This document shows, in pieces, positions 1 to 8,637 of a stretch of DNA of 64,000 bases. Position numbers and translations under genes: made by a program. The stretch is from JAPPLB01 sp965218555 (GTDB taxonomy: Bacteria > Acidobacteriota > Terriglobia > Bryobacterales > UBA6623): NCBI GenBank assembly GCA_965218555.1, contig OZ244625.1:806001-870000 (forward strand), given 5' to 3'. The stretch's first letter is position 1, and every line of letters begins with the position of its first letter. The notes beneath the pieces are model-generated. The model saw only the letters and a list, made by a program, of their open reading frames with translations. It had not been told where the DNA came from and made no database searches.

Positions 1-1
1 C

Positions 2-547
2 ATGTGCGACGAGTACCAGTCGTTTGCCACCGTAGGCGAAGCCGATCCCAGCGGCGACGAGAAAGCCTTCGGACTGAGCCGGCAGTCGCGCTGCATCCCG
101 ATCGTCGCCACGCAGTCGATTTCCTCGCTGCGCTCCGTCACCGGCAGCGGCGAAGCCTGGCGCACCCTCTTCCAGAACCTGAGAACGAAGGTCTTTCTCT
201 CCCTCAGCGACGATTCTTCCGCCCGCATCGCTTCGGAAATGTGCGGCCAAGTCGAGGTGCTCAAGACCGCTTACTCCTTCAACGAATCCACTCCGAAGGC
301 CGGTATCTCCCTTTTCAGCGGAGCGCCCGGCGGCGGCAAATCCTCGCTCGGTGTCTCCAAGTCCTTCCAGGACCGCATGGAGCCGCTGTTTCGGCCGAAA
401 GCCTTTGCCGAGCTCGATACCGGGCAGGCCATTGTCCTGCCCTACGACGGCAAGAAGAACCTGTCCGCCCGCCGCTGTTACCTCAAACCGTGGTACTTGC
501 CTCGTGATCTCAGCTACTGGCGACAGCGCGAGAAAGGAATGCTGTGA
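2..547 (+). CDS. virD4: Type IV coupling protein (VirD4/TraG/TraD family), C-terminal part
   Basis: This is the C-terminal part of a coupling ATPase that hands DNA-protein substrates to the type IV secretion channel at the inner membrane. The frame is open at the window edge, so the gene starts before base 1. The first visible residues, CDEYQSFAT, fit the acidic Walker B strand of the family, followed by IVATQS and a LRTKVFL stretch typical of the TraG/TraD C-terminal ATPase fold. The N-terminal membrane segments and Walker A are off the window. The stop overlaps the GTG start of the VirB11 gene by four bases, so the two are probably translationally coupled. The fold is judged from motifs and context only. 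Confidence 0.8.
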   Translation: MCDEYQSFATVGEADPSGDEKAFGLSRQSRCIPIVATQSISSLRSVTGSGEAWRTLFQNLRTKVFLSLSDDSSARIASEMCGQVEVLKTAYSFNESTPKAGISLFSGAPGGGKSSLGVSKSFQDRMEPLFRPKAFAELDTGQAIVLPYDGKKNLSARRCYLKPWYLPRDLSYWRQREKGML

Positions 548-1824
548 GCCTTTCCCTGGAAGAAGTGCTGGCCGCCCTTCCCAAGCGGCTTCAGAAAGTC
601 TTTGAGGATTCCTCCGTCACCGAGTTGATGATCAATTCTCCCAGCTCCGTCTGGTTCGAGAAGGAAGGTTGCCTCTACCCCGTCTACACCGACAAGACCC
701 CCAAGGCCGAAGCGCTCACCGAGCGGATGCTCGATACCACCGTCAAGCGCATCGCACGGCCCCTCGGGTTTGACGCCGACAAGAAATCCCCCATCGTCGA
801 TGCCCGCTTGCCCGATGGGTCGCGCGTCGCCATCGCCTGCCCTCCGATCACCGAGAGCTTTTCTCTCTCGATCCGCCGCTTCGGCAGCCGTCCCTGGACC
901 GCTTCCAAGCTCGTTGAGACAGGCTCGATACCAGCCGAGGTTCTCTCTCTCATCAGTAGAGCGTTAAGCCAGCGCGAGAACGTCATCATTTCCGGAGGGA
1001 CCGGAACCGGCAAGACCACCATGCTCAGCGCGTTCGCTTCGCTCATCAACGAGGAAGAACGGATCGTCTGCATCGAGGACACCCGCGAGCTTCACATCCC
1101 CGCCCCCAATTGCCTTCGTCTCGAAGCCAAGAACTCGCCCGAAGAAGAGGAAGGCCCCAACATCACCATTCGCGATCTCGTTCGCCATGCGCTGCGCCAC
1201 CGCCCGGACCGGCTCATCGTAGGCGAGGTTCGCGGCGAGGAAGCGCAAGACCTCATCGAAGCCCTCAACACCGGCCACGGCGGTTCGATCTCGACCGTCC
1301 ACGCCAACTCCGCTCGCGCCGCTCTCACCAGGCTTGCCACTTGCGCCCTGCAATCCAAGGCTGCGCCTCCGTGGGACGTGATCTGCGAGCACGTCGCGCT
1401 TGCCGTCCAGTACGTCATCCACCTACAGCGCTCGCTCGACGGCAGGCGTGGAGTGCGCCAGGTTCTTCAAGTCAACGGCTACGACCGCAACCGGAAAGAC
1501 TACGACTGCTCGATCGTTTGGCAAGCACCGCCGATGGACACCAACGGTGACGGCGGCAATGCCGCCGACCGTATCCTGAATCAAGCGCTGAACCCGCTTA
1601 CCGCAGCCCGCCGCTGCTCGCAATGCTCGGCAACGTTGCCGGTAAACGGCAAAGCCAGTGAGTCGGACTTGTGCAAGAGCTGCCGCCGCAAGCAACAGAA
1701 TCACGCCGCCTACCTTCGCCGCAGAACGAAGGCTCAGAACCAACCCACCACTGAGAGCAAGCCCGCCCGCAAATCAACTCCTCGAGAACGCGCCAAGCCG
1801 CGTTCGCGAGTCAGCAAATCCTGA
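544..1824 (+). CDS. virB11: VirB11/TrbB-type secretion ATPase with C-terminal Cys4 extension
   Basis: Hexameric cytoplasmic ATPase that powers T4SS assembly and substrate transfer. Walker A is GGTGTGKTT near residue 150, followed by an EDTREL Asp box, the [12 protein letters not shown]alker B region and the [14 protein letters not shown]is box, all in family order. The GTG start overlaps the upstream stop (GTGA). The core ends near residue 300. Beyond it lies an unusual tail of about 120 residues with two CxxC pairs (CSQC and CKSC, 15 residues between them) and a basic Lys/Arg/Ser-rich end. That tail looks like a zinc finger with a nucleic-acid-binding tail and is not part of ordinary VirB11. 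A similar Cys4-plus-basic layout occurs in the small gene at 14640. Confidence 0.9.
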   Translation: MSLSLEEVLAALPKRLQKVFEDSSVTELMINSPSSVWFEKEGCLYPVYTDKTPKAEALTERMLDTTVKRIARPLGFDADKKSPIVDARLPDGSRVAIACPPITESFSLSIRRFGSRPWTASKLVETGSIPAEVLSLISRALSQRENVIISGGTGTGKTTMLSAFASLINEEERIVCIEDTRELHIPAPNCLRLEAKNSPEEEEGPNITIRDLVRHALRHRPDRLIVGEVRGEEAQDLIEALNTGHGGSISTVHANSARAALTRLATCALQSKAAPPWDVICEHVALAVQYVIHLQRSLDGRRGVRQVLQVNGYDRNRKDYDCSIVWQAPPMDTNGDGGNAADRILNQALNPLTAARRCSQCSATLPVNGKASESDLCKSCRRKQQNHAAYLRRRTKAQNQPTTESKPARKSTPRERAKPRSRVSKS

Positions 1825-2246
1825 TCAGAGCGGAGAGGCCGCACGCGGCATCCCTCTCCGGTTCCGTCGCGGTCTACCGCGCCGAGAAATCTCAAGGCGT
1901 CACTCCATGCCGCCTTGTCCCACACGCTGGGCGGGAGAGGGCGCCGGCAGGTTGCCGGACTTCGCCCCTCGGTTCGATGCCGCGGGAGGTGCACTCGCGG
2001 TCGAGAGACGTGCTGCCGGCCAGGTCCGATCACTCTGGCTTCGGATTGCGAGTCGGAGAAGTGGCGACGTCGCGCAACGTCCACGATCGTTCAGCCAGGT
2101 CCGATCGCTCTGGCTTCCCTTTCGTGGCCGGAGAGATTGCCGGCAAAAACGCTTGTCGAGATCCTCGCGGCGGTTTTTGCGCAGGACCAGGTGCGCCAGG
2201 TCGTCGCGCCGGCGTGCGGGGAAACCGAACGAGGCGATCGCCCTCT
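1825..2246. other. Noncoding interval between virB11 and a convergent gene
   Basis: No convincing gene is present. It contains repeat family T (2020-2072) and a shorter second copy of its left part (2095-2117; CCAGGTCCGATC then CTCTGGCTTC). The two flanking genes converge on it, so it may hold transcription stops, but I see no clean hairpin followed by a T run. Confidence 0.5.
2020..2072 (+). repeat. Repeat family T, copy 1
   Basis: About 53 bases containing CTCTGGCTTC, then GTCGGAGAAGTGGCGACGTCG. The same sequence recurs at 25917-25970 in the same orientation and at 14581-14639 inverted. It ends in the palindrome CGACGTCG. The function is unknown; it could be an operator, a REP-like element or a scar of an old mobile element. 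Confidence 0.7.
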
Positions 2247-3341
2247 TCAGTGGAGATCGACGATGCCGCACTTGAAGCCGGCCGTGAGCTTGTGATCGAA
2301 GTCAGCTTGCTTGGAGAACTGCGGCAGCGGCGGCAGCCGGTCGAGCGCCCACGCCAGCCGCTCCGGAGGCTCGCACATCCCCGGCCAGGTCGTCGCCCCC
2401 GGATGCGCCTGCAGGTAGCTCCGCCGCTCGATGCTGCGGCCGTACAGCATCCGTTCGAACCAGTCGATTCGATTGGGAGCATACTCTTCGAACTCGGCAT
2501 GGGTCATGAACTGCGGATTAGGAAATCTCTTGCGCCAGTCAATTATTAGGTGATCCGGTCTGAGGTACATATTCGCGAACCAGGCCAGCGTTTCAAGCCC
2601 TCGCTTGTAGCCCGTCAGTGCGTATCCGTCTGTTTCGCGCATTGACATGCCGAGCCGCTCCAGCCGTGTGCGGTCGGCATCGTATGCTTGCAGCCAGCTT
2701 TCTTGTAACACCCAGCCGTCTACGTCTCGGTGCTCCCGCAGGCAGTCTAACCGCAATCGCAATTCGAACACATGCGTCAGCTCATGAATGAAGACGCCGA
2801 ACTCACCAAACGGCTCCCAACCGTGTCGGCCATTTATCCACACCACATTTTTGCTGGCCGCACCCCCCGCGCCAGGCGCTGATGGTATCTCGCCTTCGCG
2901 CTTGACATACAGCGCGTCCTCGACCGAAGGCATGAAGCGCTGCATCACGTCCACGACCAGATCAGGCCACTTCGCGCCCAGGGCGGTGCGGGCCCCGGAC
3001 TGCCGCTCGACTTCGCGCGGCTGCAGGGGCTCGCACACGGTATCTTCGGCATCACACTCGGGAGGATCAAAGCGCAGCCGGGCGTGAGAAGCCAGATCAA
3101 CGAACCGGAAACCGCCTGCCGGATCGGAAAGGACTGGATCCGGGCAATCCGTCCCACAGTCAAGCACACTGACCCGCACCCCCTCGACCGGCAGTATCGG
3201 GAACTCTCCCTGGCGGAGCCGCCACCAGTCAAGGCCGAGCAGCGCCTCGTCGATGCGCCCCACCTGGCCTGTAACCCCCTGCGCCGAAAGAGGCGCTACG
3301 GCGAGCTGCAGCAACAGCAGAATCGAAGCGAATCTTGACAT
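2247..3341 (-). CDS. Secreted zincin-like (HExxH) protein
   Basis: Putative secreted metallopeptidase of about 364 residues. I start at the ATG at 3341 because it is followed directly by a clean signal peptide (MSRFASILLLLQLAVAPLSA); the frame stays open upstream but without secretory character. A HELTHVFE motif in the middle gives the two zinc His and the catalytic Glu. Nearby Tyr, Trp and acidic residues could supply a third ligand, but I cannot assign it. Several Cys residues (DCGTDCP, CDAEDTVCEP) suggest disulfides and an extracytoplasmic site. It lies on the opposite strand inside the T4SS gene cluster and converges on virB11. It may act on cell wall or surface proteins during mating, or may be unrelated cargo. 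Confidence 0.65.
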   Translation of the reverse strand: MSRFASILLLLQLAVAPLSAQGVTGQVGRIDEALLGLDWWRLRQGEFPILPVEGVRVSVLDCGTDCPDPVLSDPAGGFRFVDLASHARLRFDPPECDAEDTVCEPLQPREVERQSGARTALGAKWPDLVVDVMQRFMPSVEDALYVKREGEIPSAPGAGGAASKNVVWINGRHGWEPFGEFGVFIHELTHVFELRLRLDCLREHRDVDGWVLQESWLQAYDADRTRLERLGMSMRETDGYALTGYKRGLETLAWFANMYLRPDHLIIDWRKRFPNPQFMTHAEFEEYAPNRIDWFERMLYGRSIERRSYLQAHPGATTWPGMCEPPERLAWALDRLPPLPQFSKQADFDHKLTAGFKCGIVDLH

Positions 3342-3453
3342 ATCTTTTAGACGTTCGGACACGTCCCAGCGTTGCCGTTTCCGTGCCTTTTCACCCCTCG
3401 AAACTACCACAATCGGCTTGCCAGATTTTCGATTCGGTGGGAACATTTCCCTC

Positions 3454-5547
3454 ATGACGTACTTACGGAATATCTCTCGATTCGCAGTCCTGTTCTTGAC
3501 CCTGGCGGGAATCACGGCCGCGGCCATCCCCGCCGGCTGGATCGCCCTGAAGCATGTCCCCGCCGAGGGCGAAGAGAAGGCTTATTGGGTTCTCGTTAAA
3601 GAGCCCGCCGAGGGGCTTGCCGCTTGGTGGAGCGACGAAGAGCTTGCCAAGATCATCGCCGGCGACGAGGACTATGTGAAGCACCTGGAAACCGGCTGGA
3701 GCCCGGAAGATCATCCGGTAGCCGATGCCGCCGAGGCCAAACTCTTGACCGAGGAGCTGGCTGAGTACTGGGGCGGCGACGTGCCGCAGGCCAACTTCTG
3801 GGCCCACGGAGCCCTGACGCGGCGCGGTGAGACGTTGCGGGCCTACCGCTGGGAGCAGGACGGCCTGACGCAGCGAACTGCCCTGGAGCAATCCGGCGAA
3901 AGGCCGGAGATCCCGGCCGCCGCGCTCGATCCCGACCCGGTCGACCAGCGTTACGACAACAGCGAAGACATCGTGACCCACGGCGATCGCTGGGGCAGTC
4001 ATCTTCGGGCCGGGACGCTCGATCACGTCTACACCGCCGAGCGCAACAAGGCTCAGCGGCGGCATCACCCCAACCCGCCGCCTGCCAGTGAAGTTGCACA
4101 GAAGGCCCGCGAGACGGTCGAGGCCTGCCGCGAGGCGAGTCTTCAAGCCGAGATGGGCGTGTTCGAGAACTACGTCAGGAGCTGGGGCGGGCTCGCTGCG
4201 AAGAGCGTGAGCTTCGGGCTTCCCGCGAACTGCGTCACGAACCCTGGGCCGCTCGCACTGGCTCCTCCTCTACCGCAGCGGCCGGTCACTCCCCCGCAGC
4301 CACCGCAGCGGCCGGTTACGCCACCACAGCCACCCCAGCGGCCGGTCACTCCCCCGCAGCCGCCCCAGCGGCCGGTTACGCCACCACAGCCACCGCAGCG
4401 GCCGGTCACTCCCCCGCAGCCACCGCAGCGGCCGGTCACTCCCCCGCAGCCACCGCAGCGGCCGGTCACTCCCCCGCAGCCGCCGCAGCGGCCGGTCACT
4501 CCCCCGCAGCCGCCGCAGCGGCCGGTTACGCCACCACAGCCACCGCAGCGGCCGGTCACTCCCCCACAGCCGCCCCAGCAGCCGGTGACTCCCCCGAACA
4601 ACCCAAGTCCCGGCTGTCCGCCTGCGTTTGCATGGTTCTGCGGTTCGAACCCGGGCAATCCAGTAGTTCAGCCCCCACCGCCTCCGCCACCTCCACCTCC
4701 GCCTCCGCCTGACGATTACGAGGCTTGCGACGGCTCGATGCACAGCACCCAGGCCGCAGCCAACGCCGTGGATTGCACCCCGCCTCCACCGCCTCCACCA
4801 CCTCCACCTCCGCCTGACGATTACGAGGCTTGCGACGGCAGCGAGCACGCCACCCAAGCGGCGGCCAACGCCGTGAGCTGCGAGCCGGAAACGCCGGAGC
4901 CTTACACCGCCTGCGACGGCAGCGAGCACGCCACCCAAGCGGCGGCCAACGCTGTGAGCTGCGAACCGGAAACGCCGGAGCCTTACACCGCCTGCGACGG
5001 CAGCGAGCACACCACCCAAGCGGCGGCCAACGCCGTGAGCTGCAAACCGGAAACGCCGGAGCCTTACACCGCCTGCGACGGCAGCGAGCACGCCACCCAA
5101 GCGGCGGCCAACGCTGTGAGCTGCGAACCGGAAACGCCGGAGCCTTACACCGCCTGCGACGGCAGCGAGCACGCCACCCAAGCGGCGGCCAACGCCGTGA
5201 GCTGCAAACCGGAAACGCCGGAGCCTTACACCGCCTGCGACGGCAGCGAGCATTCCACCCAGGCGGCGGCCAATGCCGTGAGCTGTGATCCGCCATCACC
5301 AGTCGTATACATAGCTTGCGACAAGTCAGAACACAACACCCAATCCGCAGCCGACGCCGTGAGCTGCGCTCCACCGCCACCACCTCCACCGCCTGACGAT
5401 GATCCGCAGTACACCGCTTGCGACGGAACCCTTCATCACTCTCAGGAGGATGCCGATTCGATCCCCTGCTACGGCGAGGAAACCGATACCGAGCTCGACG
5501 ACGAATACTGTCAGTTCTCCTTCGAACCAGGTTGCGACGGGTTCTAG
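3454..5547 (+). CDS. Secreted Pro-rich / Cys-repeat protein in the T4SS operon
   Basis: Unknown protein of about 697 residues between virB11 and virB9. The ATG at 3454 is followed by a signal peptide or membrane anchor (LFLTLAGITAAAIPAGW). A globular, acidic N-terminal domain of about 270 residues follows. Next come eleven 10-residue units PPQRPVTPPQ, two polyproline runs, and nine short units that begin YxACDGSxH and end AVSC, each with one Cys near each end. The regular units are 27 residues (81 bp), spaced by EPETPEP linkers. This suggests a rigid stalk carrying a string of disulfide-closed mini-domains on the surface, perhaps for mating-pair contact or as a pilus-associated adhesin. No family is recognised; the role is inferred from architecture and operon position. 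Confidence 0.75.
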   Translation: MTYLRNISRFAVLFLTLAGITAAAIPAGWIALKHVPAEGEEKAYWVLVKEPAEGLAAWWSDEELAKIIAGDEDYVKHLETGWSPEDHPVADAAEAKLLTEELAEYWGGDVPQANFWAHGALTRRGETLRAYRWEQDGLTQRTALEQSGERPEIPAAALDPDPVDQRYDNSEDIVTHGDRWGSHLRAGTLDHVYTAERNKAQRRHHPNPPPASEVAQKARETVEACREASLQAEMGVFENYVRSWGGLAAKSVSFGLPANCVTNPGPLALAPPLPQRPVTPPQPPQRPVTPPQPPQRPVTPPQPPQRPVTPPQPPQRPVTPPQPPQRPVTPPQPPQRPVTPPQPPQRPVTPPQPPQRPVTPPQPPQRPVTPPQPPQQPVTPPNNPSPGCPPAFAWFCGSNPGNPVVQPPPPPPPPPPPPPDDYEACDGSMHSTQAAANAVDCTPPPPPPPPPPPPDDYEACDGSEHATQAAANAVSCEPETPEPYTACDGSEHATQAAANAVSCEPETPEPYTACDGSEHTTQAAANAVSCKPETPEPYTACDGSEHATQAAANAVSCEPETPEPYTACDGSEHATQAAANAVSCKPETPEPYTACDGSEHSTQAAANAVSCDPPSPVVYIACDKSEHNTQSAADAVSCAPPPPPPPPDDDPQYTACDGTLHHSQEDADSIPCYGEETDTELDDEYCQFSFEPGCDGF
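4271..4600 (+). repeat. Eleven tandem 30-bp units coding PPQRPVTPPQ
   Basis: Eleven in-register 30-bp repeats with mostly synonymous differences (cag/cac, ccg/cca). They encode a proline-rich stalk. Copy number is likely to vary between isolates by slippage or recombination. Confidence 0.9.
4717..5469 (+). repeat. Nine Cys-pair repeat units (81-bp period in the core)
   Basis: Nine units, each opening YxAC and closing with Cys 15-16 residues later. Units 2 to 7 have a strict 81-bp period and near-identical DNA; units 1, 8 and 9 are diverged or separated by polyproline. The invariant Cys pair predicts one disulfide per unit. Confidence 0.9.
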
Positions 5548-5567
5548 TCACTGATCCAACAAGCCCT

Positions 5568-6488
5568 ATGACACTCAAACTCAGACGTATTGGTTTTCTC
5601 AGCTTTTCCCTTCTCTTGCTGGCGGCCTCTGCAGAGGCCGCCAAGCGCATTTATCTCGAAGATTTGCTGCAGGACGTTCTCATCCAGGCCAGGGTGCGCC
5701 ACACCACCGTGATCGTGCTGCCGCCTTCGGAGAACATCCTCGACTACGTAGCCGGCGACACCACCACCTGGGCCGTCACCGGCTCCGCCAACGTCGCCTA
5801 CCTCAAACCCGGCGAGAAGGACTCCAGCACCAACATCGTTCTGGTCTGCGAATCCGGCAACATCTACAGCTTCAAGGTCACCGAGGACGAGAACACCGAG
5901 CCCGATCTCGTCGTCTACATCGACTACGCTGCCGCCATGATCGAAGAGGATGCGCCCGGCAGCACCAAGCCGATCCTTCACGAACCCAAGTACGTCAGCC
6001 GCATGGACGTCGCGGTATATCAAGAAGCGGCTCAACTCGCCGAAGAGAATGCGCGTTCGGCCTGGAAGCGCGCAGAACAGCGGATGCAGTCCGCCATCGA
6101 TCAATTCCGATCAACGTACCCCACCCTGATTCGCTTCGAGTACCGCCTCGACAAGAAAGCCCAGCAATCGCCGTTCGAGATCGCCGGCATGTGGCATGAC
6201 GGCCGCTTCACCTACGTTCGCTCTCATGCCACGGAAGCGCCGGCGCTCTATGAGAGCCGCGACGGCGATCCCTCGCTGGTCGCCTACGATCTCACGCCCG
6301 ATGGACTCTTCATTGTCAATCGGGTTCTCGAAGATGGACACTTCCAGATCGGCAAGCAGCGGGCGAAGTGGTGGCGCGAGCAGCCGGCCGCACAGCCCGA
6401 TCCTCAGCTCGTCCGTGGCCGCATCAGTCTTGCCACTCCCAAGGTGAAGGATGAATCTCCCCAACCTCCTACCGAACTGGATCAGTAA
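5568..6488 (+). CDS. virB9: VirB9/TrbG-like T4SS core protein
   Basis: Periplasmic subunit of the T4SS outer-membrane core complex. I choose the ATG at 5568 because a signal peptide follows at once (RIGFLSFSLLLLAASAEA). The N-terminal domain has the family pattern: a beta-strand run HTTVIVLPPSENI, GDTTTWAV, then YLKPGEKDSSTNIVLVCESG. A helical linker (about residues 145-185) leads to the C-terminal beta domain with TYVRSHATEAPALYE and GLFIVNRVLEDGHFQIG. The end overlaps virB10 by 38 bases. Length (306 residues) is normal for VirB9/TrbG. Confidence 0.85.
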   Translation: MTLKLRRIGFLSFSLLLLAASAEAAKRIYLEDLLQDVLIQARVRHTTVIVLPPSENILDYVAGDTTTWAVTGSANVAYLKPGEKDSSTNIVLVCESGNIYSFKVTEDENTEPDLVVYIDYAAAMIEEDAPGSTKPILHEPKYVSRMDVAVYQEAAQLAEENARSAWKRAEQRMQSAIDQFRSTYPTLIRFEYRLDKKAQQSPFEIAGMWHDGRFTYVRSHATEAPALYESRDGDPSLVAYDLTPDGLFIVNRVLEDGHFQIGKQRAKWWREQPAAQPDPQLVRGRISLATPKVKDESPQPPTELDQ

Positions 6489-7695
6489 TCGAGTCGCGGA
6501 CCCCGAAGGGACCGCTCCCAAGGGACTCGTGTTCAAGATCGGTGTGATCTTGCTCGCACTCCTGATGGCGGTCGTGATCTTTCTCGCACCCAGCGAGGAA
6601 TCCAGTAGCGGTCAGACCGCCGCCGCACCCTCGCTACAGCCGCCTGCCGGTCCGGCTGCCGTCACGAGGGGCGATCAGGATATTCAGTCCGCCGCCGACC
6701 GCCGCTCCATCGAACAGTCAAGAGCCGAACGTCAGAAACGTCAAGCCGTCGATCGCGCCCGCCAAGTTGAAGCACGCTTCATGCGCGAACAGGCCGAGCT
6801 CGAAGCCGAAGCTGCCGAGAACCGCCAAGCCATCGCCGCCGCTCGTAAAGAGAACATGACAGCGGAGGAAGAGCTCTATCAGAACATCCGGCTTCAAAAA
6901 ATCCAGCGCGAGGACACCAGCTTGCGTTCCGCGCCCGTCGCTCTCAGTTTTCGTTCCGCAGAAACCCAGGCGAGGCCGCTGCTGACTGAGTCCGCAACCA
7001 CTCCCCCGCCAACAACCGCACCGCAACCCCTGTCGCCGGCGCAACCCGCAGCGCAGCCACCCGCTACGCGCGCTGAGCAGGCTCTTGAGGAAAGCAATCT
7101 GGTCGCTGCCACCCGGCGCCCCGCTTCCGCCCGCGGTTGGGAGCGTATCGAGGGAGGACAGTGGATCGAAGCCGTACTGGTGACGCAGATACGCGGCGAC
7201 GCCCCCGGACCGGCGATCGCACGCGCCTCAACACCGTTCTGGTCGCGTGACCGCCAGCGCATCCTGATCCCGCGCGGAGCCCGCTTCGTCGGCCGCGTGC
7301 AGGCCGTCCAGGGAATAAGCCAATCGCGCCTCAGCGTCACCTTCGACCGGCTGATCTTCAACAACTACAACATCCGGATGCCCTTCGGCGGACTCTCCCA
7401 GGCCGGCGAAGCCGGACTCAATGACAAGGTGAAGCGCCATTACCTCTCAACCTTCGGCGCTGCCGGCGCGGTCGGCGTGATCAGCGGCCTGACCCTCCGC
7501 AACACGCAGAGCTCCGGCTTCAACGTCCCGGCCGGCCAAGCCGCCCGCATGGAAGCCGGCCGCTCCCTTGGTGAATCCACCAGCGCCATCATGAACCGCT
7601 ATCTGAACCGGCTGCCCACCATCATCATTCGCGCCGGACACCGCATCCGCATCTATTTCGTTTCCGATCTTCTCGTACCCAGGAGGCCCGCATGA
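6451..7695 (+). CDS. virB10: VirB10/TrbI-like T4SS scaffold protein
   Basis: Scaffold that spans the envelope from the inner membrane to the outer-membrane core. It has a short cytoplasmic N-terminus, one membrane segment (residues 28-46, GVILLALLMAVVIFLA), a long charged and Pro-rich periplasmic linker, and a C-terminal beta-barrel domain. The family signatures there are WIEAVLVTQIRG, ILIPRGARFVG, the helical SAIMNRYLNRLPTI and the closing RAGHRIRIYFVSDL. The start lies inside virB9, and the stop overlaps the next start (ATGA at 7692). Confidence 0.9.
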   Translation: MNLPNLLPNWISNRVADPEGTAPKGLVFKIGVILLALLMAVVIFLAPSEESSSGQTAAAPSLQPPAGPAAVTRGDQDIQSAADRRSIEQSRAERQKRQAVDRARQVEARFMREQAELEAEAAENRQAIAAARKENMTAEEELYQNIRLQKIQREDTSLRSAPVALSFRSAETQARPLLTESATTPPPTTAPQPLSPAQPAAQPPATRAEQALEESNLVAATRRPASARGWERIEGGQWIEAVLVTQIRGDAPGPAIARASTPFWSRDRQRILIPRGARFVGRVQAVQGISQSRLSVTFDRLIFNNYNIRMPFGGLSQAGEAGLNDKVKRHYLSTFGAAGAVGVISGLTLRNTQSSGFNVPAGQAARMEAGRSLGESTSAIMNRYLNRLPTIIIRAGHRIRIYFVSDLLVPRRPA

Positions 7696-8612
7696 AACTC
7701 GAAAATCGAGCTCGTTTCACCAATTCACCCACTTCCGGACGTACCCCCGATAAAAAGCCTCGCTCAGAAGCCGCTGGAGCGACGAACAACATCGCCCCGG
7801 ACCCCCAGCACCCCCCCCGCAAGCCCCGCAGAATCGGCTTGCTCATTGTCATGGCGCTGTTGCTCATGGGTGTCGGACAGGCCAATTGGCCCGTCATCGA
7901 CATTTCGGCCGTCGCTCAGCTCGTCGAAACCGTGCGGCTGGCTACCGATTCGCTGGATCAAGTTACCTCCGCAAAGCAAGCGCTTCTCGGTCAAGTCGCC
8001 AACTTCACCGGCATATGGACCGACCTGACCGGCGATGCCTATCAACTCGGGGAAAACGCCAGCTCACTCACGACCGAGTTCAGCCTCACTCAGATCGAAG
8101 CAGGACTCAACACCCGCAGAACCAACGAACAAAATGCCTGGCCCACCGCGATCGATGTGCAGGATGCCTACGCTGGAGAAGATGCCACCGTGATCCAACA
8201 GGTTCTCGACGCACACCAAACAGCCACAGCGAAACGCGAAGCCGAACGCAACACCTGGTACGACTCGCAGATCGTCATTGCCGAGGCCGGCGAGTTTCTC
8301 AGCGCCATCGAATCCACCGCTTCCACGCAGAACAGCGAAACCACCCAGGGGCTCGGCGCACAGCTTGACCGCCAGATCGCGGTTGCCTCTTCCACCCGCG
8401 ATCTGACCGCGCGGCAGCTCGAATTGTCGCTCTCGGCCGAGCATCGCGCTGCCCGCCTCGATCATCAGCGCTCTCTCGTTCAAGCGCAGCTTCGCCAGCA
8501 GGGACTCGCAATCCGGACCGAGACGCAAGACACGGTTGCAGACTACCAAGCTGACTTCGACGACGACGCTTTCGACCAGGTTCTCTACACCCCTGTCATT
8601 CCCTCGAACTGA
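7692..8612 (+). CDS. trbJ: VirB5/TrbJ-like T4SS protein
   Basis: About 306 residues with an N-terminal membrane/signal segment (RRIGLLIVMALLLMGVGQA) after a long charged leader of some 45 residues. The rest is mostly helical, Gln/Ala/Thr-rich, with the pattern of TrbJ/VirB5 proteins (QLVETVRLATDSLDQVTSAK, then a long C-terminal coiled coil). These proteins sit at the pilus tip or the periplasmic part of the channel. The position between VirB10 and VirB6 supports the call; sequence identity to named members is likely to be low, so the symbol is tentative. Confidence 0.65.
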   Translation: MKLENRARFTNSPTSGRTPDKKPRSEAAGATNNIAPDPQHPPRKPRRIGLLIVMALLLMGVGQANWPVIDISAVAQLVETVRLATDSLDQVTSAKQALLGQVANFTGIWTDLTGDAYQLGENASSLTTEFSLTQIEAGLNTRRTNEQNAWPTAIDVQDAYAGEDATVIQQVLDAHQTATAKREAERNTWYDSQIVIAEAGEFLSAIESTASTQNSETTQGLGAQLDRQIAVASSTRDLTARQLELSLSAEHRAARLDHQRSLVQAQLRQQGLAIRTETQDTVADYQADFDDDAFDQVLYTPVIPSN

Positions 8613-8637
8613 TTCATCCTGTCCCACCCACTGACCC

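Noticed and set aside
4270..5650. Long open frames opposite the Pro/Cys repeats
   Set aside because: They mirror the tandem repeats (poly-Arg/Gly/Trp) and have no start signal or family character.
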